From Nitrobacter sp963807355 (GTDB lineage Bacteria; Pseudomonadota; Alphaproteobacteria; Rhizobiales; Xanthobacteraceae), in the NCBI GenBank assembly GCA_963807355.1, contig CAWEBX010000012.1, positions 62,001 through 126,000 on the forward strand: a DNA stretch of 64,000 bases. Reading direction: 5' to 3'. Below are positions 19,109-27,970 of the stretch, piece after piece. The translations under genes were made by a program, and so were the position numbers. Below the pieces are notes generated by a model. The model searched no databases and was not told the origin of the DNA. It worked only from the letters and a program-made list of their open reading frames with translations. Position 1 is the first letter of the stretch; the number at the start of each line of letters is the position of its first letter.

Positions 19109-19537
19109 ATGTTCAAATCCATTCTCGTGCCGATCGATCTTACCAACACCGATCTCGCCAAGCCCGCGGTTGCAACCGCGGTGTTGTTGTCGCAAACCTC
19201 GAACGGAACCATCAGGCTACTGAACGTGCTGCACATGACGCCGGTGATGCTCACCGAATACGTGCCGGCGGATTTCGATATGCAGCAGCGTCAGTCGTCC
19301 CAGGATGCGCTGGCAATCGTCGCACGCGAGGTGGGCATCGAACCGTCGCGCATTTCCAGCGTGGTGCGGCAGGGCAGAAGCGTCTATCATGAGATTCTTG
19401 AGGAATCGCAGGCCGTCAACGCCGACCTGATTGTGATGGCTTCGCATCGGCCGGCGATGAAGACCTACTTTCTTGGCTCCAATGCCGGCTATGTGGTGCG
19501 TTATGCCAGTTGTTCGGTGTTGGTCGTGCGACATTGA
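19109..19537 (+). CDS. Universal stress protein (UspA family)
   Basis: The 142-residue single Usp domain starts MFKSILVPIDLTNTDLAKPA and ends with the strand-loop region LIVMASHRPAMKTYFLGSNA and YASCSVLVVRH. The usual ATP-loop pattern G-2x-G-9x-G(S/T) is only partly kept: the first glycines are replaced (SHRPAMK), while LGS is present. Nucleotide binding may therefore be weaker. It is a soluble stress-adaptation protein. Ribosome site: GGAGG about ten bases before the ATG. Confidence 0.92.
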   Translation: MFKSILVPIDLTNTDLAKPAVATAVLLSQTSNGTIRLLNVLHMTPVMLTEYVPADFDMQQRQSSQDALAIVAREVGIEPSRISSVVRQGRSVYHEILEESQAVNADLIVMASHRPAMKTYFLGSNAGYVVRYASCSVLVVRH

Positions 19538-19564
19538 GCGTCGAGAGCGAGGAACAGCGCCAGT

Positions 19565-20220
19565 TTACGGCAGCAACTCCCGCGGCAACGCATTGAATGT
19601 GTAGGCACGCGGCCTGTTGCGGTGCATGAAACGGCCGATCTGCCAGCCGAAAAGCGCCGACAGACCGACGATGAACAGCGCGCCGACCCATTCGCCTGTC
19701 ACCATCGCCCGCACCAGCAGGGCTGCCATCGCTACAGACAGCAGCGTCAACACGCCCGCGCCCGCAAAATAAAGCACCGGGTTCAGGCCGCCCATGAGCA
19801 TGGTGCGCGCACCATGCGCTGCAAGCCGCCGGTGCAGTTCGACGATGAACGTGCGGTAGTCCTTGTCCTGCGCGTCCATCAGGGCCAAAGTCCGCCAGGT
19901 GGTGGACATCACGATGATGCATCCGCCGTCCCGATGGCTGATCTCGGTGCGGAATCGGTACGCTGCATCGACATCGGCCGGTAGGACATGCGCAAGGCAG
20001 CGACGTCCGCATAGCACCATCTTCCCGTCCGGCGGCCAACGCGCCACGATATCCCGTCATCCTCCAGCGCGAACCGATGCGCTGAGCCGATCAGCGAGGC
20101 TCTATAGGCGTATCCAACGCCAGGCGGCGGTATCTCTGGTGGCGGCGACACAATCGGTACCCTTCGCACAGCGGTGCGCTCTCTTGCTCGACCTGCAATT
20201 TTTATCCTAAAGTCTTTCAC
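19565..20220 (-). pseudogene. Conserved membrane protein with PH-like N-terminal part, frameshifted
   Basis: Two overlapping frames make one gene. The first, from ATG 20220, encodes about 85 residues including FALEDDGISWRVGRRTGRWCYADVAALRM, in pieces typical of a small PH-like domain. The second continues YRFRTEISHRDGGC and ends at 19565 with two membrane segments (VLYFAGAGVLTLLSVAMAAL and GALFIVGLSALFGWQIG) and FNALPRELLP. The phase changes at about 19960 (around CAGCGTACCG), consistent with one lost base. I know no function. A sequence error would make this an intact membrane protein of about 218 residues. Confidence 0.72.
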
Positions 20221-20260
20221 CGCTTCACGGAAACAGTGAAAAACTCTAGTTTTTGATTTG

Positions 20261-20310
20261 ACGCGTTTTCTTCACGCGAACCGGATTTCACTTCGCTCGA
20301 AAACGCTATA
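20261..20310 (+). repeat. Dispersed palindromic intergenic element, copy 3 (best copy)
   Basis: The sequence is ACGCGTTTTCTTCACGCGAA, CCGGATTTCACTTCGCTCGA, AAACGCTATA. The left end (ACGCGTTTTCTTC) is nearly the inverted complement of the right end (GAAAACGCT), with a central CGCGAACCGG...CACTTCG, so the element is an imperfect hairpin of about 50 bases. It lies directly before the membrane protein gene at 20321, so close that it may influence its translation. Confidence 0.75.
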
Positions 20311-20320
20311 GAAAACCCTC

Positions 20321-20755
20321 ATGGCTGAAACCGCTTATTTTCCGCGCCACTTGATCGTCGGCGGGGCAATGGTGTCCGGCATATTGCTCGCTCTCGCCGT
20401 GCACATGCTGGGCGCTCAGATTGGTCTCGACCTCGGTGGGCTCTGGCGTTCCGATGCCAAGGAGTTCATGCCGGCGGGTGCCGCGATCGCATGGTGGCTG
20501 GTCGCAACGGCCAGCTTCTCCGGCAGCTATTTTGTCGCGACGCTGATGCATAGCGCAGCGTCCAACCGCATTCAGCAGCGGCTCCGACAGTTCCTGATCG
20601 TAGTCGCCGTACTGTTTCTGGCGGGCGCGGGACAGGCCGCCTCGGCGCCCAGCACCGCGCCGACCGTCTCGAGTTTCATAACTGGCCTTGCCGTGCTCGG
20701 CCTTGGCGCGGCAATGGCCTTCTGCGGCGCTTACTTCACGCTGCGCAAGACCTGA
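20321..20755 (+). CDS. Small integral membrane protein, unknown function
   Basis: The 144-residue protein has four hydrophobic segments: about residues 11-32 (HLIVGGAMVSGILLALAVHM), 50-75 (AAIAWWLVATASFSGSYFVA), 90-107 (LIVVAVLFLAGAG) and 118-138 (ITGLAVLGLGAAMAFCGAYF). It ends TLRKT. I do not recognise the family. The start codon lies only 11 bases after a palindromic repeat, and no clear Shine-Dalgarno sequence is seen, so the start may be wrong. Confidence 0.68.
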   Translation: MAETAYFPRHLIVGGAMVSGILLALAVHMLGAQIGLDLGGLWRSDAKEFMPAGAAIAWWLVATASFSGSYFVATLMHSAASNRIQQRLRQFLIVVAVLFLAGAGQAASAPSTAPTVSSFITGLAVLGLGAAMAFCGAYFTLRKT

Positions 20756-21441
20756 CTCTCAAAACGTCTATTGCATGACACTTCCGAGTCGCTAAGTCCC
20801 GGCACAAGCTCATCGTGCTGGCATTCCGTCCTGGCTGTCCTGAGCAGGAAGGGGTGATCGATCCGGATTCAATTCGCACCGGTTCGCCAGTGCACCGCGA
20901 AGCGGCCATGCACAAGTTCAGCACCAGCTTCACAAATTGTTTCCCTCGCGTAATAAGCGATGTCATACATCCGACGCATAAGGAGCTGTCGGGAACTTTG
21001 ATGATGTCGTCTGCAAGAACTTCCTAACCGGCGATGGAACACGGGGCGTCTTATGCCTATATGCATCGTCAACTCACTTTCGCCGCTGCGGACGCGCGCA
21101 GCGGGGATGTGTCCTGACTTTTTTCGACCGGTGAAGGCGCCGCCGCGTTCAGGCCTGATAGCGACCGTCAAACGCGCCGTTTTGTCTTATGAGTTTTTCG
21201 CGTATGAGAGACGGAACAGCCGCTTGCCTTCCTCTCCGCAATCGGCTCGAAACGTATCATGACCTGGTGTGGTGGTCAGAATTTGGCGTTATGGTCCCGA
21301 CGAGGTCGTCGAGCGGCGTCTTCTGAAATCAAACCACACCGGAATAGTGAGATTACTAGTGTCCCTTGATTTCGAAATTCGCATTGGACGTTTCCACAAG
21401 GCCATAAGACCTTCGGAATCGGGGCGCTAGCGGGAGGACGA
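20756..21441. other. Gene-free stretch of 686 bases
   Basis: Several short open frames exist here but none has a good start or recognisable sequence. No tRNA or strong terminator is visible. The ribosome site GGGAGGA just before 21442 belongs to the next gene. This may be the remnant of a lost gene. Confidence 0.5.
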
Positions 21442-22569
21442 ATGCAACGGCTGCTGACCGCGCTGCAGCGCGGCTTCAAGGAATGGATCGGCTGGAAACG
21501 GCTTGGTGTCGTTGCGAGCTTCGTCATCATCGCTTTCGCGATCACGACTCTTATCCACACCCTTAAAGGCGTCGACTCCGGTGTTATCCTGGTCGCGCTG
21601 ACGGAAAAGTCGCCCTCCGAGATCGCCTTGGCCGCGCTTTGCGTCGTCGGGGCGTTCTGCACCCTGACCTTTTATGATTTCTTCGCGGTGCGGACGATCG
21701 GCAAGGATCACATCCCTTATCGCGTCGCGGCGCTCGCAGCCTTCACGAGCTACACCATCGGCCACAACGTCGGCGCGACGGTGTTTACCGGCGGCGCGAT
21801 CCGGTTTCGGATCTATTCGGACTATGGGCTGAACGCCATCGACGTCGCAAAGATCTGTTTTATCTCCGGGCTGACGTTCTGGCTCGGCAACCTGTTCGTG
21901 CTCGGCATCGGCATGGCCTGGCATCCCTGGGCGGCGAGCGCGATGGACCTGCTGCCGCCGTCAGTCAACCGCCTGATCGCATTCGGCTGCCTCGCCGGCA
22001 TCGCGATCTATCTCGCCTGGATCATCACCGGTCGCAACCGCCGCGAACTCGGGCAGAACGGCTGGAAGGTCGTTCTGCCATCCGCGCCGCTGACCTTCGT
22101 GCAGATCCTGATCGGAGTCGTCGATCTCGGATTCTGCGCATTGGCAATGTATCTGTTGATGCCCACGCATCCGGACATTGATTTCGTGTCGGTGGCGGTC
22201 GTTTTCATTCTGGCCACCCTGCTCGGCTTCGCCAGTCATGCGCCGGGAAGCCTCGGCGTGTTCGACGCGGCAATGTTGGTCGCACTGCCGCAGTTCGGCA
22301 AGGAGCAGTTGCTGGCGACGCTGCTGGTATTCCGGATTCTCTATTTCATGATCCCGTTCGCCATTGCCATCACCATCATGGGCACCCGCGAACTCTGGCT
22401 CAACGTGGTGCAGCCTTGGCAGCACCGCCGCAGGATCAACGGCAACGGCAACAGCGACGTTAGCGGTGACAACGGCGCTAACGACGGCCAAGGTAACAGC
22501 AACAGTGATGACCCGCCGGATGAGGCGGCATCGCCGCGGGCGGCCAAGTCGCCGGTTGCGCAGGACTGA
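21442..22569 (+). CDS. YbhN/LPG-synthase-type integral membrane protein (UPF0104)
   Basis: The 375-residue protein has eight or so hydrophobic segments (first at 22-45, VASFVIIAFAITTLIH) and the family region TSYTIGHNVGATVFTGGAIRFRIY, with the later motif GFASHAPGSLGVFDAAMLV. This is the flippase-like membrane half of lysylphosphatidylglycerol synthases, present here without the cytosolic aminoacyl-transfer domain. Members move or modify lipids of the inner membrane. The tail after about residue 335 is Asn/Gly/Asp-rich and looks disordered. A second, only distantly similar member is at 52731. Confidence 0.85.
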   Translation: MQRLLTALQRGFKEWIGWKRLGVVASFVIIAFAITTLIHTLKGVDSGVILVALTEKSPSEIALAALCVVGAFCTLTFYDFFAVRTIGKDHIPYRVAALAAFTSYTIGHNVGATVFTGGAIRFRIYSDYGLNAIDVAKICFISGLTFWLGNLFVLGIGMAWHPWAASAMDLLPPSVNRLIAFGCLAGIAIYLAWIITGRNRRELGQNGWKVVLPSAPLTFVQILIGVVDLGFCALAMYLLMPTHPDIDFVSVAVVFILATLLGFASHAPGSLGVFDAAMLVALPQFGKEQLLATLLVFRILYFMIPFAIAITIMGTRELWLNVVQPWQHRRRINGNGNSDVSGDNGANDGQGNSNSDDPPDEAASPRAAKSPVAQD

Positions 22570-22626
22570 GCCGGCGACTTCCTCTCCGCTCTTATTTCCG
22601 CCAAAACTGTCACGTCAAAACCATTC

Positions 22627-24675
22627 ATGCTCCGCGCCCACGTCTCGTTCCTGGTCGGTATTGCCCTCACATTTCTTGGCAGCCTTGCCGCGCAGCAAAT
22701 CGCCGCGCAGCCGCTTTCCACTGGCATCGCCCCGGCCGACCCCGCCGCTCCAATCCAGGATCAGGCCGCCGGCGGAATGCAGATTTCCTGGGAGGTCCGT
22801 AGTCGCTTCCGGCTGTTCCGGGAGGAGCGGGATTTCCAGATCCATGTCGCCGCTGCCGGCAACCAGAGCATTCTCGCTGCCGAGCAAGCGCTGGAGCTGC
22901 AAAGCGACGGTCGCGGCTGGGCCCGCAACGCCGTGAACCGTCTTTGCATCGATCTCGGGGGCCACATCAGCGAGCCCTGCACGCGCGACAAGATCAAGGA
23001 AAGCTATCTGACGCCGACGGAGCATCCGGTCACCGTGCGCCTGACCGGCGCGGTTCCGGTCGGCGCCGTCTGCGCCTGGTCGTTCGACGATGGCGACGGC
23101 CCCCGCGCCACGACGCAGGACTGCGCCGAGCCGATCGACTTCCGCGCCCGCTATGGCCGCGCCACCAACGCCACCGTCGATGTCACGAGCGGCAGCGACG
23201 CACCGCAGCGCCTGATGACGCCGATCAAGGTGCGCGACATCCTCGTCGCCGGCCTCGGCGACTCAATCGCCTCCGGTGAAGGCAACCCGGATCGCACTGT
23301 TGCGCTGTCGGACGAAGGCTTTTGCTTCCGCTCCTATCTCGGCGGCGCGGCGGACGAATTTTACCGGCCGAGCCGCGCCGGCTACAAGGGCGGCCGAGCC
23401 TGCGGCACCTCCGGCTCGCTACAGACCTGGCAGCAATACGGCGCGCTGTGGATGAACGCGGCCTGCCATCGCTCGCTTTACAGCTACCAGGCCCGCACCG
23501 CGCTCGCACTCGCGGTGCGCTATACGCACGTCGCGGTGACCTATCTACCGCTGGCCTGCACCGGCGCCAGCATTCCCGACGGGATGCTGGGTTCGCAGCG
23601 CGCGCGCGAATGCCTGACCTCGAAGTCGTCGGCCAAGTGCCAAGGTACCGTCAACGGCCAGATTACCCAACTGCGCGAAGCGCTCGCGGCTGCGAGGCAC
23701 CGCCAGCCCGACCGCAGGCTCGATCTCGTGCTGATGACCATCGGCGCCAACGACATCAATTTCTCCGGCCTCGTGTCCGACGTCATCGTGGATGCGGCAA
23801 CCGAACGCGCGCTGTTCAGGCGCGGCGGCCTGATCGGATCGGTCGACAATTCACGATCGAGCCTCGTGCGCGACCTGCCGCAATCCTTTGCCCGGCTGCG
23901 CGCCGCGTTGAAGCCACTGTTGGATAACGACCTGTCGCGGGCCGTGTTCGTCTCCTATGCCAACCCTGCGCTGGCGAACGGCGGCGCGCCCTGCACCGGC
24001 GGCAAGGCGGGCTTCGACGTGCATCCGTCGTTCAATGCCGATCCCGGGCGGCTCGCCGCGGTCACCGGCTACGTTCAAAACGAATTCCTGCCGCGGCTGA
24101 AAGCCCTCGCCTTGTGCCAGTCCGGCGTGATCTGCCGTGATCCCGCCGGCGACCGCATGACCTTCGTCGAGGCGCATCAGGCGGCTTTCGCCGATCACGG
24201 ATTTTGCGCGCGCGCGGGCAGCGATCCCGAATTCGACCGCGAATGTTTCTCGCCCCAAGGCAACAGCTTCGTCAGCAACATCGTCGAGGCGCCGCAGCAG
24301 CCTCTCGCCTGCGGCCGTGAGGCAAGCGCGTTCCGCGCCTATCTGCCCCGCGCGCGCTGGATCCGCGACGCCAACGACAGCTACTTCACCGCGATGACCT
24401 ACCCGCAGGCGCAGTCTTCATCGATGCAGCCGTCCGACATCCATGACGCGACATGGGGACTGCTCTCCGCGGTGTACGGCGGCGCGATCCATCCGACCGC
24501 CGAGGGTCATGCCGCGATGGCGGACGCCGCGCTGCCGGCGGCCGAGGCGCAACTGCATCTCAACGCCGCCGATGGGAGCAATGTGACAGGCGAGCCGCTG
24601 CCGCCACTGGCGTTGCCAACGTCGCCGGCACCCACCTCGCCAGCGGCAACTCCACCCGCACCGATGCAGCAGTAG
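22627..24675 (+). CDS. SGNH/GDSL-family hydrolase, secreted
   Basis: The 682-residue protein has an N-terminal signal peptide (FLVGIALTFLGSLAAQQIAA), a poorly defined region to about residue 200, and then an SGNH hydrolase domain. Visible blocks are GDSIASGEGNP (nucleophile Ser), IGANDINFSG (Gly/Asn blocks) and IHPTAEGHAAM (Asp/His pair position, with His). Such enzymes cleave esters of lipids or carbohydrates, usually outside the cytoplasm. The long cysteine-containing inserts between blocks are unusual. The C-terminus is a Pro/Ala/Thr-rich tail. It follows the flippase-like gene by 57 bases and may be cotranscribed. Confidence 0.82.
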   Translation: MLRAHVSFLVGIALTFLGSLAAQQIAAQPLSTGIAPADPAAPIQDQAAGGMQISWEVRSRFRLFREERDFQIHVAAAGNQSILAAEQALELQSDGRGWARNAVNRLCIDLGGHISEPCTRDKIKESYLTPTEHPVTVRLTGAVPVGAVCAWSFDDGDGPRATTQDCAEPIDFRARYGRATNATVDVTSGSDAPQRLMTPIKVRDILVAGLGDSIASGEGNPDRTVALSDEGFCFRSYLGGAADEFYRPSRAGYKGGRACGTSGSLQTWQQYGALWMNAACHRSLYSYQARTALALAVRYTHVAVTYLPLACTGASIPDGMLGSQRARECLTSKSSAKCQGTVNGQITQLREALAAARHRQPDRRLDLVLMTIGANDINFSGLVSDVIVDAATERALFRRGGLIGSVDNSRSSLVRDLPQSFARLRAALKPLLDNDLSRAVFVSYANPALANGGAPCTGGKAGFDVHPSFNADPGRLAAVTGYVQNEFLPRLKALALCQSGVICRDPAGDRMTFVEAHQAAFADHGFCARAGSDPEFDRECFSPQGNSFVSNIVEAPQQPLACGREASAFRAYLPRARWIRDANDSYFTAMTYPQAQSSSMQPSDIHDATWGLLSAVYGGAIHPTAEGHAAMADAALPAAEAQLHLNAADGSNVTGEPLPPLALPTSPAPTSPAATPPAPMQQ

Positions 24676-27213
24676 TCAGCCTGCGCACGCCATGTTTGCA
24701 AGCGCGGCTTCGACCACCTCTCGTGTGTAGGGCTTCTGGATCACCGGCACGCTGCCGAGTTCAGCCGGGATTGGCGCGCGCTCGCCGTAACCGGTGGCGA
24801 AGATGAATGGCACATTCAATTCCTGCAGCTTCATGCCAACCGGAATACTATTCTCGTTGCCGAGATTGAGATCAAGCAACGCGAAGCTCGGTTTGGTGCG
24901 TTCAATTGAGTTCAACGCCTGAGCGACTGAGGCCGCCGTATTCACGTGGCGAGCGCCGAGTTCAAGAAGGATCACCTCGCCGCTCATTGCGATGATGAGA
25001 TTGTCCTCCACGATCAAAGCCGTGTCGGAGATGCGGGGCGCCTCCTGCTTTTTTGCTTCAATCCGCTCCGACGCGTTCGCCAGAGACGGCACCCACTCGA
25101 TAAAGTTGGGCGGGATGACAAAGCGAGCCTGAACGCCGAACAAGTCAAAATGGATCTCTGCGTCGCCTTTGAGGTCGAAGGGAATCGAGCGCTCGATGAT
25201 GGTGGTACCGAAGCCGCGGCGCGATGGAGGCTGTACCGGCGGGCCGCCGCTTTCCTTCCAATTGATCACAAGACCCGACTGATCATCGATATTCCAGATG
25301 ATTTCGACCCGGCCGACCGAGTCAGCCAGCGCGCCATACTTGGCCGAGTTGGTCATCATCTCGTGGACGACCAGCGCCAGCGTCGCAAACGCCTTGGGAT
25401 CCAGAGCGACCTCAGGCCCCTTCATTTCGATGCGGTCGGCGCGCGCTCCGAGATAAGCGCCCGCTTCCAACTCCACCAGCGACCGCAATGCGACCGGCGC
25501 CCAGTTGAGATTGGTGATCTGGTCGTGGGCGCGCGCCAGCGCCTGAATGCGGCCGCCGAGCACGCCGGCAAATTCCTCGATGCTGACGGCTGTGGTCTTG
25601 CTCTGGGCAACCAGCCCGCGCACCAGGCTCAGAATGTTGCGGACGCGATGATTGAGTTCTGCAATCATCAATTCCTGCCGCTCCTGCGCGTTACGGCGCT
25701 CCCGCGCTGCGAGATCGGCGAGTTGCAGGATCACCTCGAGCAGCGTGACCCGAAGGCTTTCCGCGATATGAAGATCGGCTGACGTCCAGGGTTTGGACTG
25801 GCCGCGCACGACTTCTTGCCAGAGCTCGAAACTTTTGCGCGGTGTTAGCCGAGGCCCGTGTGTTCCCTCCTGATAAGGCTTGTTGGGATCGCCCGCCCAA
25901 TTCACCGACTGCTGGATTTCCCGGCGAAAGAAGAGCAGGCAGTCGCGCGGCGTCCGCGACAGCGGAATGGCGAGAAAGCCCGCGGCCCGGTCGCGAAACA
26001 ACTCGCCGGCGGCGTAGACTTTGCCTATCTCGGCGGTGGCGAATATCCGTCCCGGCGAGGTGCGATTGATAAATGCTACGAGATCCTTGACCTCGTTTTC
26101 CCGCGGTGTCTCGCCATCGAGCGTAGTCTCTCCCTCGGACCACACGGCGATGCCGTCGCATGCAATCATCTTGCGATACTCGGGCATGAAATCCAGCACC
26201 GCGCGCTTGCTATGGGCGTGCGTCGCCGCCGCCTCCATCAACCGCTCCTGGATTTGCTGCGCCTTGCCCTCGTAGGCGACGTCCTCTTCGCGGATTTGTC
26301 CCTCGAGAATCCACGAAAACATCTGGCCGAATAATTCGGAAGCGGTCCTCCGCTCGAAAGAAATGTGCCTCGGCGAATAGTGGTGGCATGCGAACAGCCC
26401 CCACAGCTTGCCCTCGCTTAAGATCGAGACCGACATCGAGGCTCCGACGCCCATGTTGCGCAGATACTCGATGTGGATTGGAGAAACCGAACGCAGGACG
26501 CTCATCGACAGGTCAAGCGGATTGGTATGCATCGGGAGCGACTGCAAAGGCGCGGGCTTTTCATTGATGTCGGCGATGATCCGCAGCCAGTTGCGCTGAT
26601 AGAGCAGCCGCGCCTGCTTCGGAATGTCCGAAGCCGGGTAGTGCAGGCCAAGGAAGGACTCGAGGCCGGAAGTCGCGGCTTCGGCGATTACCTCGCCAGA
26701 GCCGTCGAAATGGAAACGGTAAACCATTACGCGATCGAAGCCGGTCAGAACCCGAAGCTGCCGCGCCGCCTCCTGTGCAAGCTCTGTGGTGGTGCGCGTC
26801 TTGCGGATACGCGCCAGCATCAGGCGAACGAGCTCGCCGGAATTGACGCCCGGTTCAACGATGCTCGGCTCTGCCTCGATCACGAAGTAGACGCCAGAGA
26901 AATGAACCGCAAGATCGAATGGCGGCCCATCCGGCATGAGTGGAATGCCGAACATACGCTCGACAGCGTCCGGGCCCGAGAGAAAATCGATCCGCTCGCG
27001 GATCGACTTCACCGCCAACTCCAGCAGGATGTCGCCGACGGGACACTGCAACAATTCGCCAGCGGCGATTCCGAGGTGCTGCTTCACACTTTCGGAAGCT
27101 ATGCTGATGGTGAAATCGGGCAGCAACGCGAGCAAAAAGCCGAATGGCTGGACGCTGCCAGGAATATGGATCGGCTCGCGATCGCAATTTGTAAGATCGA
27201 CCTCGATGTTCAT
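24676..27213 (-). CDS. bphP: Bacteriophytochrome hybrid histidine kinase (PAS-GAF-PHY-HWE kinase-REC)
   Basis: The 845-residue red/far-red sensor keeps all key parts: the biliverdin cysteine near the start (LTNCDREPIHIPGS), the GAF motif LGLHYPASDIPKQ, the chromophore histidine region FACHHYSPRH, and the PHY tongue motif PRKSF. Next come an HWE-family kinase (LNHRVRNILSLV with the phosphoacceptor His; VHEMMTNSAKYG; the signature WKE) and a C-terminal receiver (ALIVEDN, LLDLNLG with the Asp, VIQKPY with the Lys). Light would change kinase output, and the attached receiver may be the first phosphate acceptor. The start overlaps the bphO stop by four bases, so the operon makes both the pigment and its receptor. 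Confidence 0.96.
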   Translation of the reverse strand: MNIEVDLTNCDREPIHIPGSVQPFGFLLALLPDFTISIASESVKQHLGIAAGELLQCPVGDILLELAVKSIRERIDFLSGPDAVERMFGIPLMPDGPPFDLAVHFSGVYFVIEAEPSIVEPGVNSGELVRLMLARIRKTRTTTELAQEAARQLRVLTGFDRVMVYRFHFDGSGEVIAEAATSGLESFLGLHYPASDIPKQARLLYQRNWLRIIADINEKPAPLQSLPMHTNPLDLSMSVLRSVSPIHIEYLRNMGVGASMSVSILSEGKLWGLFACHHYSPRHISFERRTASELFGQMFSWILEGQIREEDVAYEGKAQQIQERLMEAAATHAHSKRAVLDFMPEYRKMIACDGIAVWSEGETTLDGETPRENEVKDLVAFINRTSPGRIFATAEIGKVYAAGELFRDRAAGFLAIPLSRTPRDCLLFFRREIQQSVNWAGDPNKPYQEGTHGPRLTPRKSFELWQEVVRGQSKPWTSADLHIAESLRVTLLEVILQLADLAARERRNAQERQELMIAELNHRVRNILSLVRGLVAQSKTTAVSIEEFAGVLGGRIQALARAHDQITNLNWAPVALRSLVELEAGAYLGARADRIEMKGPEVALDPKAFATLALVVHEMMTNSAKYGALADSVGRVEIIWNIDDQSGLVINWKESGGPPVQPPSRRGFGTTIIERSIPFDLKGDAEIHFDLFGVQARFVIPPNFIEWVPSLANASERIEAKKQEAPRISDTALIVEDNLIIAMSGEVILLELGARHVNTAASVAQALNSIERTKPSFALLDLNLGNENSIPVGMKLQELNVPFIFATGYGERAPIPAELGSVPVIQKPYTREVVEAALANMACAG

Positions 27214-27760
27214 AGGCGCGCGAACGCCCTACCGAAGAGATTGAAAGCCATGATCGAGCCGGCGACCGCGCCCGCCTCATCGGCTATACGGCTCTTCTGA
27301 TTGAGTACCGCAAGAAAAGTCTGCCACAACGACACTGAGCCATGGCCGAGATAGGCTGTTGCATTTGCCACCATCGGATCGGACGATGCGCTCACGGTGC
27401 GCAACAGATATCTGGCACCAAGCCGCGAGCCCTCCGGAACGTAAAGCACACCGAGTGTCTCGGCGTGGCTCAAGCGCTTAACCGACGGAAGCGGCAGGAC
27501 TTGTCCCCCGATCCGCGCGAGATCACTGCGGATCGCTTGGGTATGCGCACGCTCCTGCCAATCCTCGACAACCGCGTTCACATTGGAGTCTTCGAGCGCT
27601 GCTTCGAGCGGAATCAAGGCCGCTGCGGTCGCTTCAAGAAAATGCCGATAGCATGCGAGGCTAGTCAAGTTGGAGGCGGCTATCCGCGCGTCCAACGATT
27701 GATGCGCTGTAGCCGTCGCTTCACGCAGCCGAACCCGAAGTCCCTGCGAGCGTGAGCCAC
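27210..27760 (-). pseudogene. bphO: Heme oxygenase BphO (biliverdin synthesis), start region apparently frameshifted
   Basis: The main frame (27210 to a TTG at 27695) encodes 161 residues of the HugZ/BphO type, with GVLYVPEGSRLGARYLL in the middle. The proximal heme histidine lies upstream of that TTG in the same open frame: REATATAHQSLDAR. No ATG or GTG precedes it in this frame before the stop at 27801-27803. A GTG at 27760, with GAGG about eight bases before it, opens another phase that would join the main frame if one base were missing near 27730 (TTCGG for TTCCGG), giving a start MAHARRDFGFRLREATA and about 183 residues, the normal size. BphO opens heme to biliverdin for bphP, which it overlaps by four bases. 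Confidence 0.8.
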
Positions 27761-27970
27761 GAGCTCTACCTCGAGCGATTAATTCCGCGAAAGTTATGCA
27801 TTACCCCAACCCGCTGGAAGCTCAGTACCAACGTAAAACGCTAGATACCGCGCCTGGTTCCACACGGGCACAGAGGCTATAGCGCCGCCGGACAGGCAGC
27901 AGGATTCTTAATCGAAATTTGAGGTCGCCTCGATGAAACGCCGGATCAAAGTCGGCGAGAACATCCGGTC

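Noticed and set aside
20815..21262. Two small plus-strand frames in the gene-free stretch
   Set aside because: No ribosome site, no family-like sequence, and poor codon pattern.
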